A stretch of DNA of 64,000 bases from Pseudochrobactrum kiredjianiae (GTDB lineage: Bacteria; Pseudomonadota; Alphaproteobacteria; Rhizobiales; Rhizobiaceae): assembly GCF_030362795.1 (NCBI RefSeq), contig NZ_JAUCBM010000001.1:806001-870000 (forward strand), in the 5' to 3' direction. This document shows positions 1 to 9,740 of this stretch, piece after piece; the first letter of the stretch is position 1, and each line of letters opens with the position of its first letter. The notes beneath the pieces were generated by a model. That model saw only the letters and a list, made by a program, of their open reading frames with translations. It searched no databases and had not been told where the DNA came from. A program made the position numbers and the translations under genes.

Positions 1-464
1 CCGATGATGATAACCTGTTCAGGGCGCAAACCTGCACCATGGCCGCTGTCCCACAAACCGCTGGCGGCAGCGACAACCATGCCGCCGAGATAGCCGGAGC
101 CGGTGGTCTCTGGCGTATTGAAATCACCGTGCGCATCAATCCAGAGCAGAACACTGTCCGGTCGCTCACGCGCAACAACCGGCAGGCTTGCCAGACTGGC
201 AGAGCAGGTATTGGCAACGAGCACCGGTATCTGATTGTTTTTGAGTGTGGCGTCCAGAGCGTCGCTGATGCCGTTTAATGTGTCACGCGCTTGCGGCAGG
301 CTGACGGACCAGTCATCAGTGACGACCGGTGAAAGAGAGCCGATTGTTGTTACAGGAGCAGAGGTGAGTTTCTCTACCAGTTTTGCTGTCAATGCCGCAC
401 CCGGAATTGCGCCTACGGTGCGATCGGCAATGCGACCCTGTGAAAGAATAATATTATAGGCCAT
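1..464 (-). CDS. Arginase/agmatinase-family ureohydrolase, 5' part (runs off left edge)
   Basis: The first 154 codons of a leftward gene are present; the rest lies beyond base 1. The protein begins MAYNIILSQGR. It contains WIDAHGDFNTP followed by TGSGYLGGM, the metal-binding Asp-Ala-His-Gly-Asp stretch and following loop of the ureohydrolase (arginase/agmatinase/formimidoylglutamase) fold. These enzymes use two Mn ions to hydrolyse guanidino or formimino groups. The usual earlier GGDHS metal motif is replaced by an NTCSAS-type sequence, so this is a divergent family member and substrate cannot be assigned. The ATG at 464 has GGGAG five bases upstream. It is separated from the next leftward operon by a terminator, so it probably has its own promoter. 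Confidence 0.75.
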   Translation of the reverse strand, partial: MAYNIILSQGRIADRTVGAIPGAALTAKLVEKLTSAPVTTIGSLSPVVTDDWSVSLPQARDTLNGISDALDATLKNNQIPVLVANTCSASLASLPVVARERPDSVLLWIDAHGDFNTPETTGSGYLGGMVVAAASGLWDSGHGAGLRPEQVIII

Positions 465-520
465 GCCAACTCCCGCTTTATGCCTGTTTGATTGGACAGT
501 TAGAGCGCATGCGAAAAAGT

Positions 521-546
521 AGCAACCGGCTTTAACGCCGGTTGCT
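521..546 (-). terminator. Rho-independent terminator of the leftward transport operon
   Basis: AGCAACCGGC (521-530) and GCCGGTTGCT (537-546) form a perfect 10-bp stem with a 6-base loop. Read on the minus strand, the stem is followed within two bases by TTTTT. It lies 14 bases past the stop of the ATPase gene, so it should end that operon before the ureohydrolase gene. Confidence 0.75.
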
Positions 547-560
547 TGTTGATGTGTGAA

Positions 561-2402
<1,842 letters not shown>

Positions 2403-2417
2403 GCTAAAACCTTTCTA

Positions 2418-3272
2418 TCAATAAAAGACGCTGATTAGAAAACGCAGACAAATCAGCAGCAGGAAGGTGCCGAAAAAGACTTCGAGCTTACGTTTTGACA
2501 AGCTATGTGCCAGTTTCACGCCGATAGGGGCGGCGAAAATACTGGTCGGAATAACCAACAGAAAACCGAGCAGGGAAACATAGCCGAGTGCCAATGGTGG
2601 CTGAAGCGCCGCAATTTCCGGAAACTCGGCGGCACGCGGCCAGCCTGCATAAATATAGCCCAGCGCACCCGGTATCGATATCAGGATGCCTAAGCCCGAC
2701 GATGTGGCAACAGCCTGATGGATCGGCCGGTTATAGAAGGTCATGAACAGATTGGAGAGTTGTCCGCCGCCAATACCCATCAGCGATGACAGGATACCGA
2801 TCACCAGACCGACCATACGGATTGCCAGCTTGCCCGGCAGCTCGTCTGCAATTTTCCAGCTGTCTTTACCAAACAGCAGACGGATTGCGGAAACACCGGC
2901 AACCAGAATGAAGATGAACTTAAACACTTCCGCCGGTGCATAACGCGCAATAACACTACCGGCAATAACGCCAAGAACAACCGGCACCGCCCAGAGTTTG
3001 AGCAGGCTGGTATCAACCATGCCACGGGCACGATGTGCATTATAAGAGCGGATCGACGTCGGGATAATAATCGCAAGCGATGTACCGATGCTCAGTGGCA
3101 TCAGGACATCATTGGGAACGCCCATAATCCGGAACAACTCATAGAGCACCGGAACCGCGACGGTACCGCCGCCGACACCAAACAGGCCTGCGAGCAGGCC
3201 GGTGATCCCACCGGCTGCCAGCATCGCCAGAGCAAGCCAAAGCAGCTGCTGTATTTCAATACCCATTATCAC
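2418..3272 (-). CDS. TSUP (TauE/SafE/DUF81) family membrane exporter
   Basis: A 284-residue hydrophobic protein with about eight predicted membrane segments. It has the glycine-rich N-terminal helix (GITGLLAGLFGVGGG) and the second internal copy (SSLMGIGGG) that mark TSUP proteins. The family exports or imports small anions, often sulfite, sulfoacetate or other organosulfur products. The gene sits between gamma-glutamyltransferase and the transporter ATPase, 17 bases from the former. Sulfite export after breakdown of a cysteine-containing gamma-glutamyl peptide is therefore a reasonable but unproven role. GTG at 3272 has GGGAAA eight bases upstream; an ATG two codons later (3266) is the alternative start. 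Confidence 0.8.
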   Translation of the reverse strand: MIMGIEIQQLLWLALAMLAAGGITGLLAGLFGVGGGTVAVPVLYELFRIMGVPNDVLMPLSIGTSLAIIIPTSIRSYNAHRARGMVDTSLLKLWAVPVVLGVIAGSVIARYAPAEVFKFIFILVAGVSAIRLLFGKDSWKIADELPGKLAIRMVGLVIGILSSLMGIGGGQLSNLFMTFYNRPIHQAVATSSGLGILISIPGALGYIYAGWPRAAEFPEIAALQPPLALGYVSLLGFLLVIPTSIFAAPIGVKLAHSLSKRKLEVFFGTFLLLICLRFLISVFY

Positions 3273-3289
3273 TGTGAAGCTTTCCCGAG

Positions 3290-5092
3290 TTAGCGACCAA
3301 CCGCATAGGCCTGCATCAGGCGTGGTGTTGCAGCGGCACGCAGCAATCCGTTATTTTCGCGCTCTGCTGCGGTCAGACGGCCGACTGTCCACTCATCAAC
3401 AATCTCGACATCATGGCCGCGTGCCTTCAGCTCATTGAGCACGGCTTCACCAATGGATTTTTCAATCACAAGGCGACCCGGAATAGCTTCACGCGGATAG
3501 AAAGATGACGGGAAATGCATGGTGTGGAACAGCGGAAGATCAATGCCTTCCTGCAGGTTCAGGCCATGATGGACACGGCGCAGGAACAACAGTAGCTGCC
3601 ATTGGTCCTGCTGATCGCCGCCCGGTGTGCCAAAGACAAGGCGCGGTGTGCCCTGATAGCTGGCGAGCGACGGGGTGAGTGTGGTGCGCGGGCGCTTGCG
3701 TGGCGCAAGGCTGGTTGGCAGATCAGGCTCCAGCCAGAACATCTGCGCACGGGTATTGAGCGGGAAGCCGAGTTCCGGAATAACCGGAGAGGACTGCAAC
3801 CAGCCGCCGGATGGCGTGGCAGAAACCATATTGCCCCAGCGATCAATCACGTCAACATGCACGGTATCACCGCGTTTTTCAGTACGCAGGTGCGCCATGG
3901 TCGGTTCACCGGCACCCGGTGCGAGATTGGCGTTGGCATCGGCATAGCGGAACTGTGCGACGCCACGCTCATGCTGGGCTTCATAACCTGCAACCAGACC
4001 CGGACGCAGCTCATGAGAGGCACTTGTGCCGATCATGTTACGGCGTTGTTCATTGTACTCTTCCGATAGCAGGTGCTCCATAGGCACATCGACAAAATTC
4101 GGATCGCCATAATAGATTTCACGATCTGCATAGGCCAGTTTCATGGCTTCAATAGTAGTGTGGACAAATTCCGCACTATCCGGTGCCATCGCTGCAATAT
4201 CGGTGTTTTTCAGCAGAGCGAGGGTTTGCAGGAATGCAGGGCCCTGGCCCCACGGGCCGGTTTTGGAAACTGTCCAGCCGTGATAATCATAGGTGAGCGG
4301 TTCTTCATAAGTGGCACTCCAGCGCGCCATATCATCGACTGTCAGAATGCCTTTATGGCGTTTGCCGCTGGTATCCATGGCCTCTGTGCTACGGCAGAAA
4401 TCCTCAATCGCCTGTGCAACAAAGCCACGATAGAAACCGTCGCGTGCATGATCGATAATCTCTTCACGGCTGCCGCCTTTGGCTTCAGCTTCATCCACCA
4501 GACGCTGATAGGTCTTGGCCAGCACTTCATTGGTGAACAGTTCATGAGCCTGCGGGAGATTGCCGTTGCGAGCCCATGTGGCATAGGAGGTCGGCCATTC
4601 TTTTTCAAAGAACTCAGCCTGATCGTGGATTGTATTGGCAACGCGCGGCAGCATCGGATGGCCGGTGCGGGCATAATAGATCGCCGGTTCCATCACATCG
4701 CGCAGGCTCATGCTGCCGTGATCGCGCAGCATCAGCATCCATGCATCAAAGGCACCCGGAACGACGGTTGCAAGCAGGCCCGAACCCGGAACCAGATCAA
4801 GCCCTTCCTGTTTATAGCGCTCGATTGTTGCTGCACCCGGTGTTACGCCCTGACCGCAAACCACTTCGGTTTTGCCGGTTTTAGCGGAGTGAAAAATAAT
4901 CGGCACTTCACCGGCAGGGCCGACCAGATGCGGCTCGACAATCTGCAGAACAAAGCCTGCTGCAACTGCGGCGTCAAATGCATTGCCGCCGCGCTCAAGC
5001 AGCGCCATACCGGCAGAAGAGGCCAGCCAGTGGGTGGACGTGACAACACCAAAGGTGCCGAGAATTTCAGGACGGGTTGTAAACATACTCAT
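3290..5092 (-). CDS. ggt: Gamma-glutamyltransferase family protein (Ntn hydrolase)
   Basis: A 600-residue member of the gamma-glutamyltranspeptidase family, which self-cleaves before a threonine that then acts as nucleophile to release or transfer the glutamyl group of glutathione and similar peptides. The expected motif is GDTVHVDV, with candidate Thr410, followed by the WGNMVSATPS stretch that starts the small subunit in this family. No signal peptide is visible with the chosen start, so it may act in the cytoplasm on imported peptides. The ATG at 5092 is chosen because GAGG lies eight bases upstream; the open frame extends further but into the permease gene. It lies between permease and TSUP genes of a peptide-transport operon. 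Substrate could also be another gamma-glutamyl compound. Confidence 0.85.
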   Translation of the reverse strand: MSMFTTRPEILGTFGVVTSTHWLASSAGMALLERGGNAFDAAVAAGFVLQIVEPHLVGPAGEVPIIFHSAKTGKTEVVCGQGVTPGAATIERYKQEGLDLVPGSGLLATVVPGAFDAWMLMLRDHGSMSLRDVMEPAIYYARTGHPMLPRVANTIHDQAEFFEKEWPTSYATWARNGNLPQAHELFTNEVLAKTYQRLVDEAEAKGGSREEIIDHARDGFYRGFVAQAIEDFCRSTEAMDTSGKRHKGILTVDDMARWSATYEEPLTYDYHGWTVSKTGPWGQGPAFLQTLALLKNTDIAAMAPDSAEFVHTTIEAMKLAYADREIYYGDPNFVDVPMEHLLSEEYNEQRRNMIGTSASHELRPGLVAGYEAQHERGVAQFRYADANANLAPGAGEPTMAHLRTEKRGDTVHVDVIDRWGNMVSATPSGGWLQSSPVIPELGFPLNTRAQMFWLEPDLPTSLAPRKRPRTTLTPSLASYQGTPRLVFGTPGGDQQDQWQLLLFLRRVHHGLNLQEGIDLPLFHTMHFPSSFYPREAIPGRLVIEKSIGEAVLNELKARGHDVEIVDEWTVGRLTAAERENNGLLRAAATPRLMQAYAVGR

Positions 5093-5111
5093 CGGAATTT
5101 CCTCAAAATTA

Positions 5112-5972
5112 TTAATATTCGCGCGGATCAATAGCGTCGCGCAGGCCGTCGCCAAGCAGATTGAAACCCAGAACCACGAGGAAGATTGCGGCTCCCGGCC
5201 ATACGGACATCCATGGCGCTTGTGAGATGAAGTTTTTCGCTGTGTTCAGCATGGAACCCCATGACGGGTTCGGTGGTTGCTGGCCAAGACCGAGAAAGGA
5301 CAGGCTGGCTTCGGCAATGATTGCCGCTGCAATGGTCAGCGTTGCCTGCACGATAATCGGTGACAAAGCATTGGGCAGAATATAGCGCAGGATAATGCGC
5401 GGATGACGCAGACCCAGAACCTGAGCGGCCTCAATATATTCCTCATTACGGATGGAGAGCACCTGACCACGGGTCAGGCGGGCAAAGACTGGTGCAGCAG
5501 ACAAACCAATGGCAATCATCGCATTGGTGAGGCTGGCACCGAGAAAAGCCGCCAGTGCAATCGCCATAATCAGAAACGGAATGGCGAGCATCGCATCAAT
5601 CAGCCGCGAGATAATACTGTCTGCCCAGCCACCAAAATAACCGGCGATAATGCCGAAAGGCACACCGACAATCATTGCAATGAAGACGGAAACAACACCC
5701 GCCATCAGCGATGTGCGTGCGCCATAGGCCATGCGCGAGAACAGATCACGTCCCAACTCATCGGTGCCTAACCAGTGCAATGCTGACGGTGGTTTGCGGA
5801 TCGCGGTGAAGCTGGTTTGCAGCGGGTCATAACCGGCAATGAGCGGCGCCAGAATAGCGAGAAGGGCGAAGAAGCCAACCAGAATAGCGCCCAGAACAGC
5901 GGCTCTGTTTGAGAGGAATTTCTGTAAGGTGCGGTTGGGTTGTTTCTTAACCGGAATTGCGAGCGCACTCAT
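5112..5972 (-). CDS. Peptide ABC transporter permease (DppC/GsiD type)
   Basis: A 286-residue inner-membrane protein of the binding-protein-dependent permease family. It has a short cytoplasmic N-terminus, the first helix near residue 30, the family sequence HWLGTDELGRDLFSRM, and the EAA loop EYIEAAQVLGLRHPRIILRY that docks on the ATPase. The start at 5972 makes an ATGA overlap with the stop of the upstream permease gene and has GAGGGA upstream, which points to translational coupling. It pairs with the DppB-type permease to form the channel. It ends 19 bases before the gamma-glutamyltransferase start. Confidence 0.92.
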   Translation of the reverse strand: MSALAIPVKKQPNRTLQKFLSNRAAVLGAILVGFFALLAILAPLIAGYDPLQTSFTAIRKPPSALHWLGTDELGRDLFSRMAYGARTSLMAGVVSVFIAMIVGVPFGIIAGYFGGWADSIISRLIDAMLAIPFLIMAIALAAFLGASLTNAMIAIGLSAAPVFARLTRGQVLSIRNEEYIEAAQVLGLRHPRIILRYILPNALSPIIVQATLTIAAAIIAEASLSFLGLGQQPPNPSWGSMLNTAKNFISQAPWMSVWPGAAIFLVVLGFNLLGDGLRDAIDPREY

Positions 5973-6916
5973 GTTGCATCCCTCAGTCTCGGATTGACGA
6001 TAATATAGAGAATGTCGGCGAGGAGATTCATCAGGATGAAGCCAACCGCAGTACACAACACCACGCCCTGCACAACAGCATAGTCACGGGTGAAAACCGC
6101 ATCGACGATCAGTTTGCCAAAGCCCGGAATGGTGAAAATTTGTTCGGTCAGAACCGCACCGGCGAGCAATTCACCAAACAGCAAAGTGGTCAGTGTGATG
6201 ATCGGAACGAGGGCATTACGCAGTGCATGGCGCAGGATAACCGTCTTTTCATTCAAGCCTTTGGCGCGGGCTGTACGCACATAGTCTGAGCGTAATACGC
6301 CGAGCATGGCAGAGCGGGTATGGCGCATCAACACACCGGCAAGGCCGGTGCCCAGCACAAAGGCCGGCATAATCATGGTGCGGATATTCTGTCCCAGATC
6401 TTCAAGCGGCGATGTGTAGCCGGACGAAGGCAGCAATTGCCATTGAACGGACACCACCAGAATAAGCAGAATGCCAAGCCAGAAATTCGGAATAGACAGG
6501 CCGGAGAGTGCCGCCACATTGATCGAGTAATCGGTCAGCGTGCCTTTGCGCACGGCAGATATGATCCCCGCAGGCACACCGATGAGCAGCGCAACGATCA
6601 TGGCAAAAGCTGCAAGCTGCAAGGTTACCGGCAATTTTTGTACGATCAGTTCCAGCACCGGTTTTTCTGTGCGGATGGAAATACCGAAATCACCGGTCAG
6701 AATACGGCCAAGCCAGCTGGTATATTGCGTGACTATCGGGTCGTTGAGCCGGTATTTTTCCTGAAGATAAGCAATGGTTTGCGGATCACGGTCTTCACCG
6801 GCCAGCGCCAGAATAGGGTCGCCTGGCAGCAATTTTTGCATGCCGAAAACGATGACCGAGACCAGAAACAGGGTCGGGATCACCACTAAGCAGCGCCGGA
6901 TAATTAATTCGAACAT
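5969..6916 (-). CDS. Peptide ABC transporter permease (DppB/GsiC type)
   Basis: A 315-residue membrane protein with the DppB-family N-terminus (IIRRCLVVIPTLFLVSVIVF), the periplasmic loop sequence LNDPIVTQYTSWL, and the EAA loop DYVRTARAKGLNEKTVILRH. It forms the transmembrane pore with the following DppC-type subunit and overlaps it by four bases. It is the first gene after the binding-protein gene; the 130-base gap between them contains a perfect 17-bp stem, which often lowers permease expression relative to the binding protein. Confidence 0.92.
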   Translation of the reverse strand: MFELIIRRCLVVIPTLFLVSVIVFGMQKLLPGDPILALAGEDRDPQTIAYLQEKYRLNDPIVTQYTSWLGRILTGDFGISIRTEKPVLELIVQKLPVTLQLAAFAMIVALLIGVPAGIISAVRKGTLTDYSINVAALSGLSIPNFWLGILLILVVSVQWQLLPSSGYTSPLEDLGQNIRTMIMPAFVLGTGLAGVLMRHTRSAMLGVLRSDYVRTARAKGLNEKTVILRHALRNALVPIITLTTLLFGELLAGAVLTEQIFTIPGFGKLIVDAVFTRDYAVVQGVVLCTAVGFILMNLLADILYIIVNPRLRDAT

Positions 6917-7001
6917 AGAGTGAGTTCCATTATCTTGAAAACAGAACAGCGGGCATCAGGCCTGAAGCGGTAAAGCTTAATCAGTCTGTGTTGCAACAAG
7001 G

Positions 7002-7039
7002 TACCCGACGATTATGCCAACCGGCATAATCGTCGGGTA
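7002..7039 (-). promoter_or_regulatory. Intergenic hairpin between binding-protein and permease genes
   Basis: TACCCGACGATTATGCC (7002-7018) and its exact complement (7023-7039) form a perfect 17-bp stem with a 4-base loop, starting eight bases past the binding-protein stop. On the minus strand no T-run follows, so it is more likely an mRNA-stabilising or attenuating stem than a full terminator. Such elements commonly give the binding protein in excess over the membrane subunits. Confidence 0.6.
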
Positions 7040-7047
7040 ACGCGCTG

Positions 7048-8565
7048 TTATTGTTCCAGAGTCACGCCTTTCAGGCGGATCATGCCATCCGGATGAGCCG
7101 AGAAACCTTTGAGGTTTGCACGGGTCGCAAAGATCCATGGTTGGTAATAAAGATAGATAATCGGCAGTTCATCCTGCAGGATTTCCTGTGCCTGATCGTA
7201 CAGTGCTTTGCGTTGTGCCTGATCCTGAAGGCCACGGGCTTCATTCAGCAATGCATCAATTTTTTCATTGCAGAAACCGGCATCATTGAGGCTGCCTTTG
7301 CAGGTGTCAAACTGATGGATATTGCCGTCCGGATCAGCACGGCCTGACCAGCCGCTCTGGCCGACTTCGTAGCTTTTTTCTTTCAACGTGCTCTGCAATG
7401 CCGCAAACTCGGTCGGGCGCAGGGAAATGTCGAAACCGGCTTCGGAAGACATCGCCTGAATAAGCTCATAGACCTGCTGGGATGTTGTTGAATTGCCGAA
7501 AGCCAGTTCAAAACTGATGCGCTCATGGCCGGCTTCTTTCATCAGCTGTTTGGCCTTTTCAACATCACGCGTCACCGCGTCATATTTTGGATTATAGGCA
7601 AAGCTTGAAGGCGGGAAAGGCTGATGTGCAGGCTGGAATACGCCTTGTCCGACAACTTCATTGATAGCATTGCGGTCAAGGGAAAGCTCGAAAGCCTGAC
7701 GGATGCGTTTGTCATGACCAATCGGGAAACTGTCTTTGTCACCTTTAGTCATGTTGAAGGTCAGCGCCTGATAACCGATGCTGGTGACCGGCAGATATGT
7801 CAGGTTGCTGTCGCCTTTGGCGGCTTCAATATCCGAAGATGCAAGGCGCTCGATCAGGTCAAAATCACCAGAGCGCAGATTGGCAAAGCGGACTGTGGAA
7901 TCCTGAATTGGCAGATAGGTCACTTTATCAAAGTGATAATTGGCGGCATCCCAATAATCGGCAAATTTTTCCAGAACAATACGGTCATTTTGAACGCGGC
8001 TGGTAAATTTATACGGGCCTGAGCAGATCGGATTTTTTGTAAAATCGCCATCCGTAAAGGCTTTAGGCGACAAGATCATACCGGCACGGTCTGAAAGCTG
8101 GGTGAGCAATGCCGCATCATGTTTTGTGACGTGAATGTCGAGCGAGGTGTCATCAACCACCTCAATCGTATCAATAGCTGCGACCTCACTTTTGCGCAGG
8201 GATTCCGGCAAAGTTTTAGCGCGTTCCAGATTGGCTTTGACATCGGCGGCAGTAATCGCTGTGCCATCATGGAATTTGCCGTCGTCGCGCAGTTTGATGT
8301 GCAGCGTCTTGCCGTCTTCAGACCATTTCCACTCTTTAGCGAGCTGCGGCTGGATTTCCAGCTTGTCATTGATATCAAACAGCTTATCGCACATGGATGA
8401 CAGAACAATACGACCGACAAAGGTGCGGGCGCGGTGCGGGTCCAATACGTCCGGATCATCCTGCAGGCCGATACGCAAATCGGCAGCCAGTGCCGGTAAA
8501 GTTAAAGCGATTGCTGCGGCTGATAATGTCGCGCTTTTCAGCGCAATCTTATAGATTGATTTCAT
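7048..8565 (-). CDS. Periplasmic substrate-binding protein, peptide family 5 (SBP_bac_5)
   Basis: A protein of about 505 residues with a Sec signal peptide (cut probably after LPALA). The family hallmarks are the N-terminal DPDVLDPHRARTFVG stretch, the LHIKLRDDGKFHDGTAITAADV signature region (broken here only by position), and the C-terminal LPIIYLYYQPW. It should capture a peptide or glutathione-like ligand in the periplasm and pass it to the two permeases. The ATG at 8565 is preferred (AAGGGG five bases upstream); a GTG two codons earlier also fits. It is the first gene of the leftward operon. No lipobox cysteine follows the signal. Confidence 0.9.
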   Translation of the reverse strand: MKSIYKIALKSATLSAAAIALTLPALAADLRIGLQDDPDVLDPHRARTFVGRIVLSSMCDKLFDINDKLEIQPQLAKEWKWSEDGKTLHIKLRDDGKFHDGTAITAADVKANLERAKTLPESLRKSEVAAIDTIEVVDDTSLDIHVTKHDAALLTQLSDRAGMILSPKAFTDGDFTKNPICSGPYKFTSRVQNDRIVLEKFADYWDAANYHFDKVTYLPIQDSTVRFANLRSGDFDLIERLASSDIEAAKGDSNLTYLPVTSIGYQALTFNMTKGDKDSFPIGHDKRIRQAFELSLDRNAINEVVGQGVFQPAHQPFPPSSFAYNPKYDAVTRDVEKAKQLMKEAGHERISFELAFGNSTTSQQVYELIQAMSSEAGFDISLRPTEFAALQSTLKEKSYEVGQSGWSGRADPDGNIHQFDTCKGSLNDAGFCNEKIDALLNEARGLQDQAQRKALYDQAQEILQDELPIIYLYYQPWIFATRANLKGFSAHPDGMIRLKGVTLEQ

Positions 8566-8580
8566 CTCCACCCCTTATCT

Positions 8581-8666
8581 TGTTCTTTTGAACAGTCACA
8601 TCATGCGTTGGTTTTCATAAAGTCTGGACAGAACGGGTTTTCTCCTCCGGTCGAAAAACCGTTCTG
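8581..8666. promoter_or_regulatory. Palindromes upstream of the transport operon
   Basis: Two symmetric sites lie just upstream of the binding-protein gene: TGTTC-TTTT-GAACA (8581-8594) and CAGAACGGGTTTT...AAAACCGTTCTG (8629-8666, one mismatch). Either may be an operator for the adjacent regulator or part of the regulator's transcript end. Promoter elements could not be assigned with confidence. Confidence 0.35.
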
Positions 8667-8671
8667 CTGGT

Positions 8672-8695
8672 GATCCGCATTTCTTAATGCGGATC
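8672..8695 (-). terminator. Hairpin just past the GntR-family gene
   Basis: GATCCGCATT (8672-8681) and AATGCGGATC (8686-8695) form a perfect 10-bp stem with a 4-base loop, eight bases past the regulator stop. There is no T-run on either side, so termination strength is uncertain. Confidence 0.45.
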
Positions 8696-8702
8696 GGAAT
8701 TG

Positions 8703-9428
8703 TTAGTCTGTGTTGTTGATCTGGCGCGCCTGCGTCCGCGCAAAGCCACCGATTTCTTCAACAACGGCCTCGCGCAGCGAGATCAGATGCGTGCGCATTG
8801 CTTCCTCGGCATCCAGCGGATGAAACCGCCGGATGGCATCAAGAATGGCATTGTGCTGGGTCACTGATAGCGAGTTACGGCCTGTGGAACGGACGCGTGC
8901 CCGAAATTGCTGCCATGCTTCATTGCGACGGATTTCATCAATAATGCTCATAATGGCGATGAAAAGCTGATTGCCGGATGCATCGGCAATCTTGCTGTGA
9001 AATGCTGAATCCCACTTCTCCCATGAGGCGACATCGTCGGCCTGCTCCGCTTTTTGCGCCAGTTTTTCCAACTGCTCAATCAGAGCCGGTGTTGCACGCG
9101 CTGCTGCCATGCGCGCCAGCGCTGGCTCAATTTCGATGCGCACATCCATCACTTCAATCGGATTGGTAAAAGTCGCAATCTGGTTGACAGGCATATTACC
9201 GGTCGGACGACGTTCGCCGCTGAACGTGCCTTGGCCTTGGCGACGCCAAATCTGGCCTTCGTGTTCCAGAATATCGAGCGCTGCACGTAACGCGCGACGG
9301 CTGACATTGAACTTTGCAGCCAGATCCCGCTCAGATGGCAGACGGCTTTCCTGATCTGCACCCTGATCGGCCAGCAGAGCGCGTAATTTTTCTAAAGCGA
9401 AATCTGAATTGTGGCTGAGATCATTCAT
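8703..9428 (-). CDS. GntR-family regulator, FadR subfamily (FCD domain)
   Basis: A 241-residue DNA-binding protein. Residues about 10-75 form the GntR winged helix (LPSERDLAAKFNVSRRALRAALDILEHEG). The rest is an all-helical FCD ligand-binding domain with the expected metal-site histidines in the WDSAFHSKIADASGN region and the C-terminal H-containing MRTHLISLREAV helix. FCD proteins usually bind small carboxylates and repress neighbouring catabolic genes. It lies between the peptide-transport operon, which it precedes in the same direction, and a divergent carbamoylase. Two near-identical palindromes in the divergent region are candidate operators. The start codon has only a weak ribosome-binding site. 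Confidence 0.88.
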   Translation of the reverse strand: MNDLSHNSDFALEKLRALLADQGADQESRLPSERDLAAKFNVSRRALRAALDILEHEGQIWRRQGQGTFSGERRPTGNMPVNQIATFTNPIEVMDVRIEIEPALARMAAARATPALIEQLEKLAQKAEQADDVASWEKWDSAFHSKIADASGNQLFIAIMSIIDEIRRNEAWQQFRARVRSTGRNSLSVTQHNAILDAIRRFHPLDAEEAMRTHLISLREAVVEEIGGFARTQARQINNTD

Positions 9429-9740
9429 TCTATTAAACAGTGCGGATCAGTTGAACCAATTAATTTATTGGTAGCATGATTCTCGGAGATGTGAATGATT
9501 TAGTGCATTTTATGTCCTAATAATTATATTTTAAGCGTAAATAGCAAAGTTAATGTCGCGAAATTAGTAATTTTAAGAAGAATAACGACGAACCAATTTA
9601 ATATTGGTTCAAAATAGTTTGAGTGTTGCGCTGCGTTTTCATAAGCATCATAAATGGCTACAGCATAAAATGCTTGAGCGGCCTTTGTGCGTCCAAGAGT
9701 ACGCATGGCGCTCTAGTCCCAATATTCGCAGGTTTTCGTA
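9429..9740. promoter_or_regulatory. Divergent AT-rich promoter region with repeated operator-like palindrome
   Basis: This 312-base gap separates the GntR gene from the carbamoylase. It contains GAACCAAT-N6-ATTGGT at 9453-9472 and GAACCAAT-N5-ATTGGTTC at 9590-9610, two copies of one palindrome about 137 bases apart. It also contains a REP-like palindrome at 9676-9714. The middle part is strongly AT-rich. No coding sequence is supported. Confidence 0.55.
9676..9714. repeat. REP-like intergenic palindrome, copy A
   Basis: The sequence starts gagcggcctttgtgcgtcc and ends acgcatggcgctct. Outer arms GAGCG.C / GCGCTC and an inner TGCGT/ACGCA pair make an imperfect hairpin. It matches in layout, and largely in sequence, the elements at 40763-40801 and 53837-53876. 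Confidence 0.55.

Noticed and set aside
4073-5134. Long rightward frame (353 residues) inside gamma-glutamyltransferase
   Set aside because: It is antisense to a well-supported gene and has shadow-type composition (Cys, His, Arg rich).
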